From Rhizobiales bacterium PAR1 (GTDB lineage Bacteria; Pseudomonadota; Alphaproteobacteria; Rhizobiales; Beijerinckiaceae): a DNA stretch of 64,000 nucleotides. A program made the translations under genes and the position numbers. Below are positions 17,379 through 26,345 of this stretch, piece after piece; position 1 is the first letter of the stretch; the number at the start of each line of letters is the position of its first letter. The stretch covers positions 62,001 through 126,000 of the forward strand of contig NKIW01000009.1 in the NCBI GenBank assembly GCA_002256205.1. The letters are read 5' to 3'. The notes below the pieces were generated by a model that saw only the letters and a program-made list of their open reading frames with translations, ran no database searches and was not told the DNA's origin.

Positions 17379-18530
17379 CTATTTCGCGGGCGGCTTGATC
17401 TCGCCGGGCTGCGGGTTCACCACGCCGCCAGGACGCACCATCGGGTTGGCAATGCCATTGATAATTACCTTGTCATTGGCGGTCAGACCCGATTTGACGA
17501 CGCGCAGGCCGTCCGACATCGGGCCGAGCACAACCGGCTTGGGGACGACCTTGTTCCCCTCCCCGACTGTGAGCACGACCTTCATGGTCTGATCGGAGAC
17601 GATCACCGAATCCGGTACCATCAGCGCTTCGATCTCGCCGCCGAAGAGCTGGAGCCGCCCGAAGGTGCCGGGGGTAAGGAACTGATCCTTGTTCTCGAAC
17701 ACCGCACGGCCACGAATGGTGCCGGACTTAGCGTTGAGCTGGTTATCGACGAAGTCCATCTTGCCTTCGCGCTTCCAGTCCTTCTCGTCAGCGAGGCGGA
17801 GGCGAACCGGGTTCGCGGTTTCGCGTCCCGCTCCCTTGCCACCGGCCTGGATCATCCGCGAGAAACGCAGATAATCCGCTTCCGACGCGTCGAAAACGAA
17901 GGAAATCGGGTCCAGCGAGAGAATATTGGTCAGCAGCGTCGCACCGCTCTGCCCGCCCGTGATCAAGTTACCCGCATCGACGCGGCGATCCGAGATGCGG
18001 CCTGAAATCGGCGCACGCACCAGCGTCCATTCAAGGTTGAGCTCAGCGGTTTTCAGCACAGCCTCGGCGGCCTGTGTTGTTGCGCGTGCAGCAGCGAGGT
18101 TCGCCTTGCGCTGGTCGAGATCGCGCGCGGTGATCGTCTGGTTGCGCGTCAGGCCTTCGGCGCGTTCGACCTCGTTTTCCGCGAGCGCGACCTGCGCTTT
18201 GGCGCGCTCGACATCCGCCTTCGCACCCTCAACGGTGAGCAGGAAGGGTCGGCGATCAATCGTGAACAGGAGATCGCCCTTGCCCACGATCTGCCCGTCC
18301 TTGAAATGGATCTGCTCGATAAAGCCCGAGACTCTTGCCCGGATATCGACCTGCTCGCGCGCCTCAAGGCGGCCCGTATACTCATCCCAGACTGTCACAT
18401 TGCGAGCGAGCGGGGTCGCCACCGTCACCATCGGCGCAGGCGGGCCCTGCGCGATCACGGCGCTGGAAACACTGGAAAACACAAAAACAGCGGCCAGAAG
18501 CGCTGGCGCGCGGCGAGCAAGGCTCGGCAT
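17379..18530 (-). CDS. RND efflux periplasmic adaptor subunit (membrane fusion protein)
   Basis: A 383-aa adaptor linking the downstream pump to an outer-membrane channel. The start at 18530 gives a clean Sec signal peptide (MPSLARRAPALLAAVFVFSS). A lipoyl/barrel-sandwich half follows (EYTGRLEAREQVDIRARVSG), then a coiled-coil hairpin with several heptads (VEGAKADVERAKAQVALAEN) and the second lipoyl half (LEWTLVRAPISGRISDRRVD). The C-terminus ends in a Pro/Lys-rich tail. The frame is open 85 codons further upstream, but that part lacks any family similarity. It is the first gene of the operon. Confidence 0.93.
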   Translation of the reverse strand: MPSLARRAPALLAAVFVFSSVSSAVIAQGPPAPMVTVATPLARNVTVWDEYTGRLEAREQVDIRARVSGFIEQIHFKDGQIVGKGDLLFTIDRRPFLLTVEGAKADVERAKAQVALAENEVERAEGLTRNQTITARDLDQRKANLAAARATTQAAEAVLKTAELNLEWTLVRAPISGRISDRRVDAGNLITGGQSGATLLTNILSLDPISFVFDASEADYLRFSRMIQAGGKGAGRETANPVRLRLADEKDWKREGKMDFVDNQLNAKSGTIRGRAVFENKDQFLTPGTFGRLQLFGGEIEALMVPDSVIVSDQTMKVVLTVGEGNKVVPKPVVLGPMSDGLRVVKSGLTANDKVIINGIANPMVRPGGVVNPQPGEIKPPAK

Positions 18531-18832
18531 GAAACCCCCGGAGTGAAAATGGTACCTCTCGCCTGTCATGAGGCGACGAGGAAATCTTTCCCCCGTTTTA
18601 GGGCTCGCACTCCCGCTTTCAAGTAAAGTTTCGTTCATGTGGGCAGACTGCTGACATTTTCCGGCAGGAGGCCAGCCGCGCGCGATTGCCCCGAGATGCG
18701 GAATTGCCGGTCTGCGGCATGCGCCGTGAATACCCGACGGTGCTGCCATTGCGGCAAGTACCCTGCCCTTAGCCCGTAATGTCATTCTGCTTTCAACTTA
18801 CGCGGCCGCCCTTGATCGGGAGCCGGCTCGGC
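18531..18832 (-). promoter_or_regulatory. Upstream region of the RND efflux operon with a TCGCCT dyad
   Basis: About 300 bases between the adaptor start and the 3' end of the GGDEF-EAL gene. A perfect dyad TCGCCT-N6-AGGCGA lies at 18559-18576, some 29 bases upstream of the adaptor start, a position suited to a repressor site. No local regulator gene is adjacent, so a trans-acting one would be needed. Nothing else recognisable is present. Confidence 0.4.
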
Positions 18833-20920
18833 TCAGGCGACAGCGGCCTCATCGACGGCCTTCTTGGGGCCCCCAAAGCGGATATCCCGCATCGGCTTGG
18901 GACGTCCGAAATAGAAGCCCTGCACCTCGTCGCACTTGAGTGTTGCGAGTTCGATGAGCTGCTCGCGCGTCTCGACGCCTTCCGCCACCGTGCGCATACC
19001 GAGTGCATGGGCGAGTGCAATAATCGCACTGATGATCGGGCGGGCGTTTTCCTCCTGCCCCAACGTCTTGACGAAGGATTTGTCGATCTTGATGCAGTTG
19101 ATCGGGTAATTCTGGAGGTAGGAGAGGCAGGAATAGCCGGTCCCGAAGTCGTCCATCGCGATCTGGATACCGAGCGCACGAATGGAATTGAGCAGGGCGA
19201 GTGTCTTGCCGTCATTCTGCATCATGATGCTCTCGGTGATCTCCACCTCAAGCCGCGAGGCATCGAGACCGGAAACGTCCAGTGCATCTTTCAGCATCGG
19301 CAGCAGCGATTCATGCCGCAACTGCGCAGGCGAGAGATTGACCGCCACCTTGATCGGCAGATCGAGCTGGGCCATTTCCACGCAGGCACGTCGGATCACC
19401 CAGGCACCGATGGGGACGATCAAGCCGGTTTCTTCCGCAAGTGGGATGAAATCGGCCGGGGACACCGAGCCGCGTTCGGCATGGTTCCAGCGCAGCAGCG
19501 CCTCGAATTTGGTCACCCGTCCGGTGTCAATAGAGCCGATCGGCTGATAGTTGATCTCGAAGCCGCCGTTATCGAGCGCCTCGCGCAGGTCGGCCTCGAG
19601 ATGCCGACGCTTTAGCGCGGCAATCGTCAGATCAGCCGTGAACAGCATCGCAGTGCCGCGTCCGGCCGCTTTGGCCGCGTAAAGCGCGAGATCTGCGGCG
19701 ATCAGAAGATCGGTCGTATTGTCCGCGTGTTCGTGCAGCCGCGCGATGCCGATGCTGGCGCCAATGGTGAGCACCTGACCATCGATTTCAAAGGGCTCCG
19801 CCATCATCAGGCACATGCGCTGTGCCAGCGAGAGCGCATGGTCATGCCCTTGCTGCCCCGCCATGAGAATCGCGAATTCGTCGCCGCCGAGGCGCGCGAT
19901 CACATCGCCATCCCGGCAAGCCGCACGCAGACGTCCGGCCACGGCAGTCAGCAGGTGATCGCCGGTCGAATGGCCGTAGGTATCGTTGATCGGCTTGAAG
20001 CGGTCGAGATCGATCAGCATCAGCGCCGAATAGGCGACATCACCGGTCTGATCAAAAGAGCCGTCGATGGCCTCGCAAAGCCGCGCGCGGTTCTGAAGGC
20101 CGGTGAGCACATCGTGTTCAGCGAGATAATAGGCCTGCTGGTCGGCGAGGCGTTTGGCACGCGAGTGCCGTTCAATCAGGATCATGAATCCGATAAGCAT
20201 GGCGCAAGCACAGGCCGCACCGATTCCGATCGCCAGAACGATATAACGGCTACGCGCCTCTGCATTGATCAGGACCGGTTCAATGACGCGGGAAACCTCG
20301 AAAACAGCGCGCACATCACCGATGTTCCAATCCTTCTTGACAGATTGCGGATCGGTATTGTGGCACCCGAGGCAGGCCTGAGTGGTCATCTTGTCCGACA
20401 CGGCGACGCGCAGGATGCGTTTGCCGTCAACCAGTTCCTGACGCGATACCACCTTGTCGGGCTTGGTCTGAAACTCTTCCCAAGCCTGTTGCTCGAATTC
20501 CGTCATCTTGCGATCCGCGCGGTGCGGCCAGGGATAGGGACTGACGAGCGACAAGGTCGTCTCGTTCTTCGACATCAGCTCGGAGAGATCCTTCACCAGC
20601 GTCGCCGGCAGCGGAACTTCATTCGGATGGTTGCGGTAATCCATGCTGGGCTTGATGGTGCCGCCCGCCACAACCCGTGAGAGAATGTTCTGCGTGTAAT
20701 AGCCGCGTACCATCTTGATGTGATTGATGATGTCGAGGTTGCTCTGCAGGGCGGTTTCCAGCGCAGCGTTGCGCATAGCCTGCGGCAAATAGATGCTGAT
20801 GCCGGTGATGCCGAAGACAACAACCGCCATGACCGCGAGCACCGACAGGCGCATCGGGTTAAAGGCCGATAGCGCCGTCTTGCGTATCGGGGTAGCCGTC
20901 CTGGTGGAGCGGTCGGTCAT
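18833..20920 (-). CDS. Membrane GGDEF-EAL protein with a periplasmic DUF3365/Tll0287-like CxxCH sensor
   Basis: Turns over cyclic di-GMP. Spans near residues 25-46 and 227-249 enclose a ~180-residue periplasmic domain of the DUF3365/Tll0287-like type, whose CLGCH at 183-187 is a c-type haem attachment motif. The GGDEF domain has GGDEF at 345-349 and an intact inhibitory RxxD site (R336-D339). The EAL domain has EAL at 473-475, NLSP, EITES, DDFGTG, KIDKSF and AEGVET, so both halves look catalytically competent. The gene stands alone, with dyad sequences upstream. A haem sensor implies regulation by redox state or a gas; that is inference. Confidence 0.9.
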   Translation of the reverse strand: MTDRSTRTATPIRKTALSAFNPMRLSVLAVMAVVVFGITGISIYLPQAMRNAALETALQSNLDIINHIKMVRGYYTQNILSRVVAGGTIKPSMDYRNHPNEVPLPATLVKDLSELMSKNETTLSLVSPYPWPHRADRKMTEFEQQAWEEFQTKPDKVVSRQELVDGKRILRVAVSDKMTTQACLGCHNTDPQSVKKDWNIGDVRAVFEVSRVIEPVLINAEARSRYIVLAIGIGAACACAMLIGFMILIERHSRAKRLADQQAYYLAEHDVLTGLQNRARLCEAIDGSFDQTGDVAYSALMLIDLDRFKPINDTYGHSTGDHLLTAVAGRLRAACRDGDVIARLGGDEFAILMAGQQGHDHALSLAQRMCLMMAEPFEIDGQVLTIGASIGIARLHEHADNTTDLLIAADLALYAAKAAGRGTAMLFTADLTIAALKRRHLEADLREALDNGGFEINYQPIGSIDTGRVTKFEALLRWNHAERGSVSPADFIPLAEETGLIVPIGAWVIRRACVEMAQLDLPIKVAVNLSPAQLRHESLLPMLKDALDVSGLDASRLEVEITESIMMQNDGKTLALLNSIRALGIQIAMDDFGTGYSCLSYLQNYPINCIKIDKSFVKTLGQEENARPIISAIIALAHALGMRTVAEGVETREQLIELATLKCDEVQGFYFGRPKPMRDIRFGGPKKAVDEAAVA

Positions 20921-20977
20921 CGGCGTATCAATTTTCCCGGCCAGCGAAACAAAATCTAGCCAGAAGCATTCGGCAAA

Positions 20978-21011
20978 ACTATTGAATAGTCATGAATATC
21001 AGCTGCAGCTG
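20978..21011. promoter_or_regulatory. Two short dyads between the GMC gene and the GGDEF-EAL gene
   Basis: ACTATT-G-AATAGT at 20978-20990 and the 12-base palindrome CAGCTGCAGCTG at 21000-21011. They lie 57-91 bases upstream of the GGDEF-EAL start and just after the last gene of the catabolic operon. On the minus strand the first is followed by TTTTG, so it could be a weak terminator for the operon or an operator for the downstream gene. Confidence 0.35.
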
Positions 21012-21032
21012 GATTAGATTTTCAGACCGGGT

Positions 21033-22637
21033 TCAGCGCATTTTCGCAGCATGGATAATCATATCCGCCGCCTTTTCGGCAATCATGAAAACGGCAGCTT
21101 GCGTATTTGCAGAAACGATCTGCGGCATCACCGAGGCATCCGCTATCCTAAGCCCGTCGATTCCGTAAACCCTGAGTGTGGGATCCACCACCGCGTCGGT
21201 CCCTTGCCCCATGCGGCAAGTGCCACAGGTGTGATAGATCGTCTGGCCGTTGGCGCGGGCAAAAGCGAGCCACTCCGCATCGGTGTTGCACGTGGGGCCG
21301 GGGCTGAGTTCAGGACCACGATAGGCATCCATCGGCGCTTCGCCGAGAATAGCGCGGGCCATCTTCATGCCCTCGACCATGGTGGTTCGATCGGTTTCCG
21401 TGGCGAGGAAATTGGGGCGGATCGACGGTTGCACCATCGGATCGGGTGCCACGATATGGATCGAGCCGCGTGATTCCGGTCGCAACTGCGTCACGCCGAG
21501 GGTCATGCCGGGCGCCTTGTCGAGCTTGCGCTCGGCGGCATTGGCATAGCTCGCGTGCATAAAAAAATACTGCACGTCCGGCCCCGCAAGACCTGGACGG
21601 GTATGCACAAAGCCGTGCGCAAGCCCGGTTCCGAGCGTGAGAATGCCGGTTCGCATCGTAAAATACTGCGCGACGGCGAGCGCGAGCCGCCAGCCCCGCG
21701 TCGTTTCATTCAGCGTCACCGGCAGCTTCACGCGCCAGTTCATGCGCGTGCAGAAATGGTCGATGTAGTTATTGCCAACGCCTGTCAGCGCGTAGCGGAC
21801 CGGAATGCCCGCTGCGCCAAGCACCGCCGGATCACCGATGCCCGAGAGTTCGAGGAGTTGCGGCGTCTGGATCGCCCCGGCGGTCAGGATGACCTCGCCT
21901 CGCGCCTTGAACCGGATCTCCTGCCCGCCAACGCGTGCCGTGACGCCCACCGCACGGTTACCCTCAAGATCGATCCGGGTGACATGGGCCCCGGTGCGCA
22001 CGGCAAGATTTGCACGCCCGCGCACGGGTTTCAGATAGGCTTCCGCCGCGCTAACACGCCGCCCGTTCTTCTGATTGACCTGATAATAGCCGAAACCGGA
22101 TTGATCCACGGCGTTGTAATCCGGATTGCGTTGGTGCCCTGCCTTTTGCGCCGCTGCGATCAGGGCTTCGGCGATAGCAGGACGCTCCTTCACATCGGTG
22201 ATCGGCAGCGGGCCTGAGGTGCCCCGTTCGGGATGGGCAGGGCCGTCAAAACTCTCGATCTTCCTGAAATAGGGCAGCACATCGTCAAAGCCCCAGCCGG
22301 TGCAGCCATCTTGCGCCCAGCCGTCGTAATCCTGCCGCTGGCCTCGCACATAGATCATGCCATTGATCAGCGTCGAACCGCCAAGGCCCTTGCCGCGAGG
22401 AATGGCGATACGACGATTTCCGGTCGCGGGTTCCGGCTCACTCCAGAACCGCCAGTTGAACTTCTCGTTGACCAGCAGCTTCGAAAAACCGGCGGGAATG
22501 GGAATCCAGAAACCGTCAGGCTCGCCACCTGCCTCGAGCAGCAGCACGGAATGCTTGCCGGACTCGGTCAGTCGATTGGCAAGTACACAGCCCGCATTGC
22601 CACCGCCGACGATGATAAAGTCGAAGGTTTCGCTCAT
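21033..22637 (-). CDS. GMC-family FAD oxidoreductase (choline/alcohol dehydrogenase-like)
   Basis: A 534-aa flavoprotein that oxidises an alcohol to a carbonyl. It has the N-terminal dinucleotide fold (FIIVGGGNAGCVLANRL ... VLLLEAGG), the GMC signature stretch (GKGLGGSTLINGMIYVRG) and the C-terminal active-site region with His in IYHTCGTCRMGQG and Asn in SANTQAAVFM. Spacing and length are normal for the bacterial choline/alcohol dehydrogenase branch. It is the last gene of the minus-strand catabolic operon, overlapping its upstream neighbour by 4 bases. Context suggests an alcohol or cyclic polyol substrate rather than choline, since no betaine genes are near. Confidence 0.92.
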   Translation of the reverse strand: MSETFDFIIVGGGNAGCVLANRLTESGKHSVLLLEAGGEPDGFWIPIPAGFSKLLVNEKFNWRFWSEPEPATGNRRIAIPRGKGLGGSTLINGMIYVRGQRQDYDGWAQDGCTGWGFDDVLPYFRKIESFDGPAHPERGTSGPLPITDVKERPAIAEALIAAAQKAGHQRNPDYNAVDQSGFGYYQVNQKNGRRVSAAEAYLKPVRGRANLAVRTGAHVTRIDLEGNRAVGVTARVGGQEIRFKARGEVILTAGAIQTPQLLELSGIGDPAVLGAAGIPVRYALTGVGNNYIDHFCTRMNWRVKLPVTLNETTRGWRLALAVAQYFTMRTGILTLGTGLAHGFVHTRPGLAGPDVQYFFMHASYANAAERKLDKAPGMTLGVTQLRPESRGSIHIVAPDPMVQPSIRPNFLATETDRTTMVEGMKMARAILGEAPMDAYRGPELSPGPTCNTDAEWLAFARANGQTIYHTCGTCRMGQGTDAVVDPTLRVYGIDGLRIADASVMPQIVSANTQAAVFMIAEKAADMIIHAAKMR

Positions 22638-24034
22638 GCAGCGCTCCCCCCCTTCGGCAGCACCTTGCCAGGGTTAAGCCCGCTTTCGGGGTCAAGCGCG
22701 GATTTGATTTGCCGCATCAGCGCGAGTTCTTCTGCCGACCGCGTGCGCTGCAATTCGTTGACACGATATTGGCCGATGCCATGCTCGGCGGAGATCGAAC
22801 CGCCATAGCGGGCTACCAGATCATGCACCGTGCGGTTGACAAGGCCGGCATCATGCTCGGCACTCACGAGCACATTGAAGTGCAGATTTCCATCGCCGAG
22901 ATGGCCGAAAACATTGAGTTTCACGCCCGGAGTCGCGGCCTGCAATGCCGCATCCGCCTCCGCGACGAAGGCGGGAATTGCGGTCAGCGGCACCGAAATA
23001 TCGTGCTTCACGCTCTTGCCCGAACGCGCCTCGCTCTCCGTGATGTTCTCGCGTAGGGACCAGAGTTGGCGCGTCTGTGCTTCGGATTCCGCAACAACGC
23101 CATCGAGCGCGAGGCAATCTTCGAAAGCGCCTTCGAGCAGCGTTTGCGCCGCATGCTTCAGGCCAGGCAGCGTCGAGGTCGCCTCCATGAGAACGAACCA
23201 GTCGGCGTGGGCTATCGGGCATTTCAGCCCCGCGAATTGCTCGACCAGCCCAATGGAGGGGCCGGAAATCAGCTCAAACGCCGAAAGCGCCTCCCCGATC
23301 TCGGTTTGCGCCTTGTCCAGCAATGCGAGCGCCGCCTCGGGGCTTTCCACTGCGACAAAGGCGGTCGTGGCATGGCGTGGCTGCGGGGTCAGGCGCAGAA
23401 CCGCCGCCGTGATGATGCCAAGCGTGCCTTCCGAGCCGATGAAAAGCTGCTTCCAATCATAGCCCGCGTTATCCTTGCGCAGCCGCCTGAGGCCGTTGAC
23501 GAGCGTGCCATCGGCCAGCACGACCTCAATCCCGAGCACCATGGTGCGCGTCATGCCATAGCGCAGCACGTTGATGCCGCCCGCATTGGTGGAAATCACC
23601 CCACCGACCATCGCGGAGCCTTCCGCCGCGAAACTGACGGGCAGAAACCGTCCCTTTTCCGCCGCTGCCTGCTTGGCAACCGCGAGGACCACGCCCGCCT
23701 CGACCTCGATGGTCAGCCCCACCGGATCGACCGTGCGGATCGTGTTCATGCGGCTGAGCGAGAGCACGATCTGGCGGCCGGAATCATCGGGTGCGGCCCC
23801 GCCCGCCATGCCGGTATTGCCGCTCTGCGGTACAATCGTAACACCCGCTGCGCGACAGGCTTTCACCACCGCTGCGACTTCCAGCGAGGTTTTCGGGCGC
23901 ACCACCGCCAGCGGCTTGCCGGGAAAAAGCTTGCGCCAGTCGATCGCATAGCCCGCCATCTCCGCCTCAACCGTCAGCAGGCCGGCATCGCCGACAACGG
24001 AGCGGAGGGAGCTGAGAAAGGCGACATCATTCAC
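22634..24034 (-). CDS. FAD-linked oxidase of the GlcD / D-2-hydroxyacid dehydrogenase family
   Basis: A 466-aa vanillyl-alcohol-oxidase-fold enzyme. The FAD-binding part (about residues 40-220) includes VVPQSGNTGMAGGAAPDD and SVSFAAEGSAMVGGVISTNA-type glycine-rich segments. The C-terminal cap contains LNVFGHLGDGNLHFNVLVS and SAEHGIGQYR, which hold the conserved histidines of this family, and it ends GLNPGKVLP. Relatives oxidise 2-hydroxy acids (D-lactate, glycolate, D-2-hydroxyglutarate) to 2-oxo acids. In this operon it would feed the E1 dehydrogenase encoded just upstream. It overlaps both neighbours by 4 bases. Confidence 0.92.
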   Translation of the reverse strand: MNDVAFLSSLRSVVGDAGLLTVEAEMAGYAIDWRKLFPGKPLAVVRPKTSLEVAAVVKACRAAGVTIVPQSGNTGMAGGAAPDDSGRQIVLSLSRMNTIRTVDPVGLTIEVEAGVVLAVAKQAAAEKGRFLPVSFAAEGSAMVGGVISTNAGGINVLRYGMTRTMVLGIEVVLADGTLVNGLRRLRKDNAGYDWKQLFIGSEGTLGIITAAVLRLTPQPRHATTAFVAVESPEAALALLDKAQTEIGEALSAFELISGPSIGLVEQFAGLKCPIAHADWFVLMEATSTLPGLKHAAQTLLEGAFEDCLALDGVVAESEAQTRQLWSLRENITESEARSGKSVKHDISVPLTAIPAFVAEADAALQAATPGVKLNVFGHLGDGNLHFNVLVSAEHDAGLVNRTVHDLVARYGGSISAEHGIGQYRVNELQRTRSAEELALMRQIKSALDPESGLNPGKVLPKGGSAA

Positions 24035-26235
24035 GAAAGGGTCTCCAGAAATCCAGTGTCGACCGGGCGCGCCTTCCCGGCCATCACGCGTATCAGTCCC
24101 TTACCGACCTCGTAGGCCCCGGCAAAGGCGGCGCGTTCGAGCACCTTGGAAATCGTTGGGGAAGCCTCCCGGCCATGCACGCGCTCGATGGGCTGGTCAA
24201 GCCAATCAAAGAAGCTGCGCTGGATTTCGTCCGCCAGCATCCCGCCGTAGGAGGTGCCGCGTGCACCCTGCTCAACGATCAGCACGTTGTTGGTCTTGCG
24301 GATCGAGGTGCCGATGGTTTCCCAATCGAGGCTCGCGCGGTCCAGTGTTCTCAGATCAATGATTTCCGCATCGATTCCTGCGGCTTCGACCGCCTCCCTT
24401 GCGCGATGAATCATCGCGGAATAACTCAGGATCGTCAGCGCCGAGCCAGGCCGGACGACTTTCGCGCAGCCGAGCGGAATCACATAATCGAGGTTATCCG
24501 CCGGAATATTTCCCATCCGCTGGTAGAGATCGACATGCTCAATCACCAGCACCGGGTCCTCGCCCTTCAGTGCGGCGTTCATCAAGCCGATGTAATCGAA
24601 CGGGCTCGACGGGGCGATGATGCGCCAGCCCGGCGACGTCGCAAACACACCCGCCGGATCGAGCGAATGCTGCGAGCCGTAGCCCGTTCCCATCGCGATT
24701 TTCGAGCGCAGCACCAGCGGGACATTGGTGGTGCCACCGAACATGTGCCGCGCCTTGCCGATCTGGTTGAAGACCTGATCCGCCGCGACCCACATAAAAT
24801 CGGGGTACATGAATTCGACAATGGGGCGATAGCGCCCGTCCATCGCAAGCCCGCCCGCAAGTCCCGCAAATGCCGCCTCCGAAATCGGCGTGCCCAGCAC
24901 GCGATCCGGAAAGGCCGCAGCCAGACCACGCGTCGCGCCATTCGTGCCACCCTTGAGGCGATGGATATCCTCGCCCATGATGACGAGGCGCGGATCGGTC
25001 TCAAACCGGCGATGGAGGCCATCGGCGATGGCATCGACGAATTTTCGCTCGACCATCGGGCCGGTGAAACTGGCTTCTTCGGCCATCATTGTGGGGGCAT
25101 GCGTCGGAAGATCACCGCGCAGGCCGACATCCACGAAGGCCGTGTCCGGCCAGAGCGCGGGGCGGATTTGCCGACGGTTCTCGACCGGCTCGGTCAATTC
25201 CGACGCCAGCGCACTCATCAGGCCGGTCGCGCGGTTGCGCAGCGCCTGAAGATCGAGCTCCGAAATCAATTTTAGCGCCACCATCTCACGCCCGAGGCGG
25301 GTCAGGGGGTCACGTGCGCGCCATTCAGCCTCCTCCTCTTTCGTGCGGTAGCCGAAAGCCGAGCCCGGCAGCGGGCCGTTCTGATGGAAAAAGCGGTAGA
25401 CTTCCGCCTCGATCAGCACCGGGCCCTTGCCTGCGCGGGCGATGGTGGTCGCCTCGTTCATCGCGAGGTGCACGGCGAGCGGGTCCATGCCATCGACGCG
25501 GAAACAGGGCATGCCAAAGCCAAGACCGCGCGCGGAAAGCCGCGTCTCGCGGCTCGTTTCGGCGATATGGGTCGCAACGGCGTAGAGATTGTTTTCGCAG
25601 AAGAAAATCAGCGGCAAATTCCAGGCGGAGGCGAGGTTCATCGTCTCCAGCACCGAACCGATGTTGATCGCACCATCGCCGAAATAGCTGACCGCGACAT
25701 CGCCCGTGCCGGCGCGCTGCATCGCCATCGCCGCACCTGCCGCAAGGGGAGCACCGCCGCCGACAATCGCGTTGGTACCAATGGCGCCGGCTTCCGCCCA
25801 CCTCAGGTGCATCGAGCCGCCGCGACCATGGCCAAATCCGGGCTCAAGGCCGAGAATTTCAGCAAGGCTGGCGTGCATCATCGCGCGCAGCGCGTCGGGG
25901 AACATCTCGCGCGGATCGAGTTCGGGCGCGATGTAGCGCAGCGCTTTGGCGAGAAACTGGTGATGCCCGCGATGCGAGCCATTGACCTGATCGGTGGCGC
26001 GCAGACCGACAACCGAGCCTACGGCCCCGCCCTCCTGGCCGATGGAGGAATGCGCAGGACCATGCACAAGCCCCTCACCTGCGAGTTCCAGCACCTCCTC
26101 TTCAAAGGCGCGGATCAGGTGCAGCTGCGTCAACATCGTGCCGAGCAGCGCGGGATCGGCCTTTTTCCAATCCGCCGGGGTTGAGCGGATTTCCACCCAC
26201 TCGGCGGCAGGGGTGAGAAGCGTGCGGCGCGCCAT
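24031..26235 (-). CDS. Fused alpha/beta E1 component of a 2-oxo acid dehydrogenase (TPP-dependent)
   Basis: A 734-aa fusion of the two E1 subunits that are separate in pyruvate, acetoin and branched-chain dehydrogenases. The alpha half (about 30-340) has the TPP motif GDG at 186-188 and NN at 215-216. The beta half starts near residue 405 (ERKFVDAIADGL, VIMGEDI) and has the family's FMYPDF, AMGTGYGSQHS and VIEHVDLYQR segments. No E2 lipoyl transferase or E3 gene is in the window, so the enzyme must borrow them or act as a decarboxylase with another acceptor. It overlaps the FAD oxidase gene by 4 bases; a palindromic repeat lies upstream. Confidence 0.9.
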   Translation of the reverse strand: MARRTLLTPAAEWVEIRSTPADWKKADPALLGTMLTQLHLIRAFEEEVLELAGEGLVHGPAHSSIGQEGGAVGSVVGLRATDQVNGSHRGHHQFLAKALRYIAPELDPREMFPDALRAMMHASLAEILGLEPGFGHGRGGSMHLRWAEAGAIGTNAIVGGGAPLAAGAAMAMQRAGTGDVAVSYFGDGAINIGSVLETMNLASAWNLPLIFFCENNLYAVATHIAETSRETRLSARGLGFGMPCFRVDGMDPLAVHLAMNEATTIARAGKGPVLIEAEVYRFFHQNGPLPGSAFGYRTKEEEAEWRARDPLTRLGREMVALKLISELDLQALRNRATGLMSALASELTEPVENRRQIRPALWPDTAFVDVGLRGDLPTHAPTMMAEEASFTGPMVERKFVDAIADGLHRRFETDPRLVIMGEDIHRLKGGTNGATRGLAAAFPDRVLGTPISEAAFAGLAGGLAMDGRYRPIVEFMYPDFMWVAADQVFNQIGKARHMFGGTTNVPLVLRSKIAMGTGYGSQHSLDPAGVFATSPGWRIIAPSSPFDYIGLMNAALKGEDPVLVIEHVDLYQRMGNIPADNLDYVIPLGCAKVVRPGSALTILSYSAMIHRAREAVEAAGIDAEIIDLRTLDRASLDWETIGTSIRKTNNVLIVEQGARGTSYGGMLADEIQRSFFDWLDQPIERVHGREASPTISKVLERAAFAGAYEVGKGLIRVMAGKARPVDTGFLETLS

Positions 26236-26299
26236 GTTGGGCTCCTGAAACGGGTCGTCCTCAGACGAAAACAGAGTGCATTTTCTTCTTTTTGGGGTT

Positions 26300-26341
26300 C
26301 ATTTTCTTCACGCGAACCGGTATCCACTTCGCTTGAAAATG
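26300..26341. repeat. Palindromic intergenic repeat, copy C
   Basis: A 42-base element with CATTTTC / GAAAATG ends and the core AAGTGGATACCGGTTCGCG (minus strand). It is the third member of the family seen at 2398 and 13672. It lies inside the 110-base space between the SDR gene and the E1 gene, within the presumed operon transcript, and is preceded by a second CATTTTCTTC at 26279. Confidence 0.75.
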
Positions 26342-26345
26342 CTCC

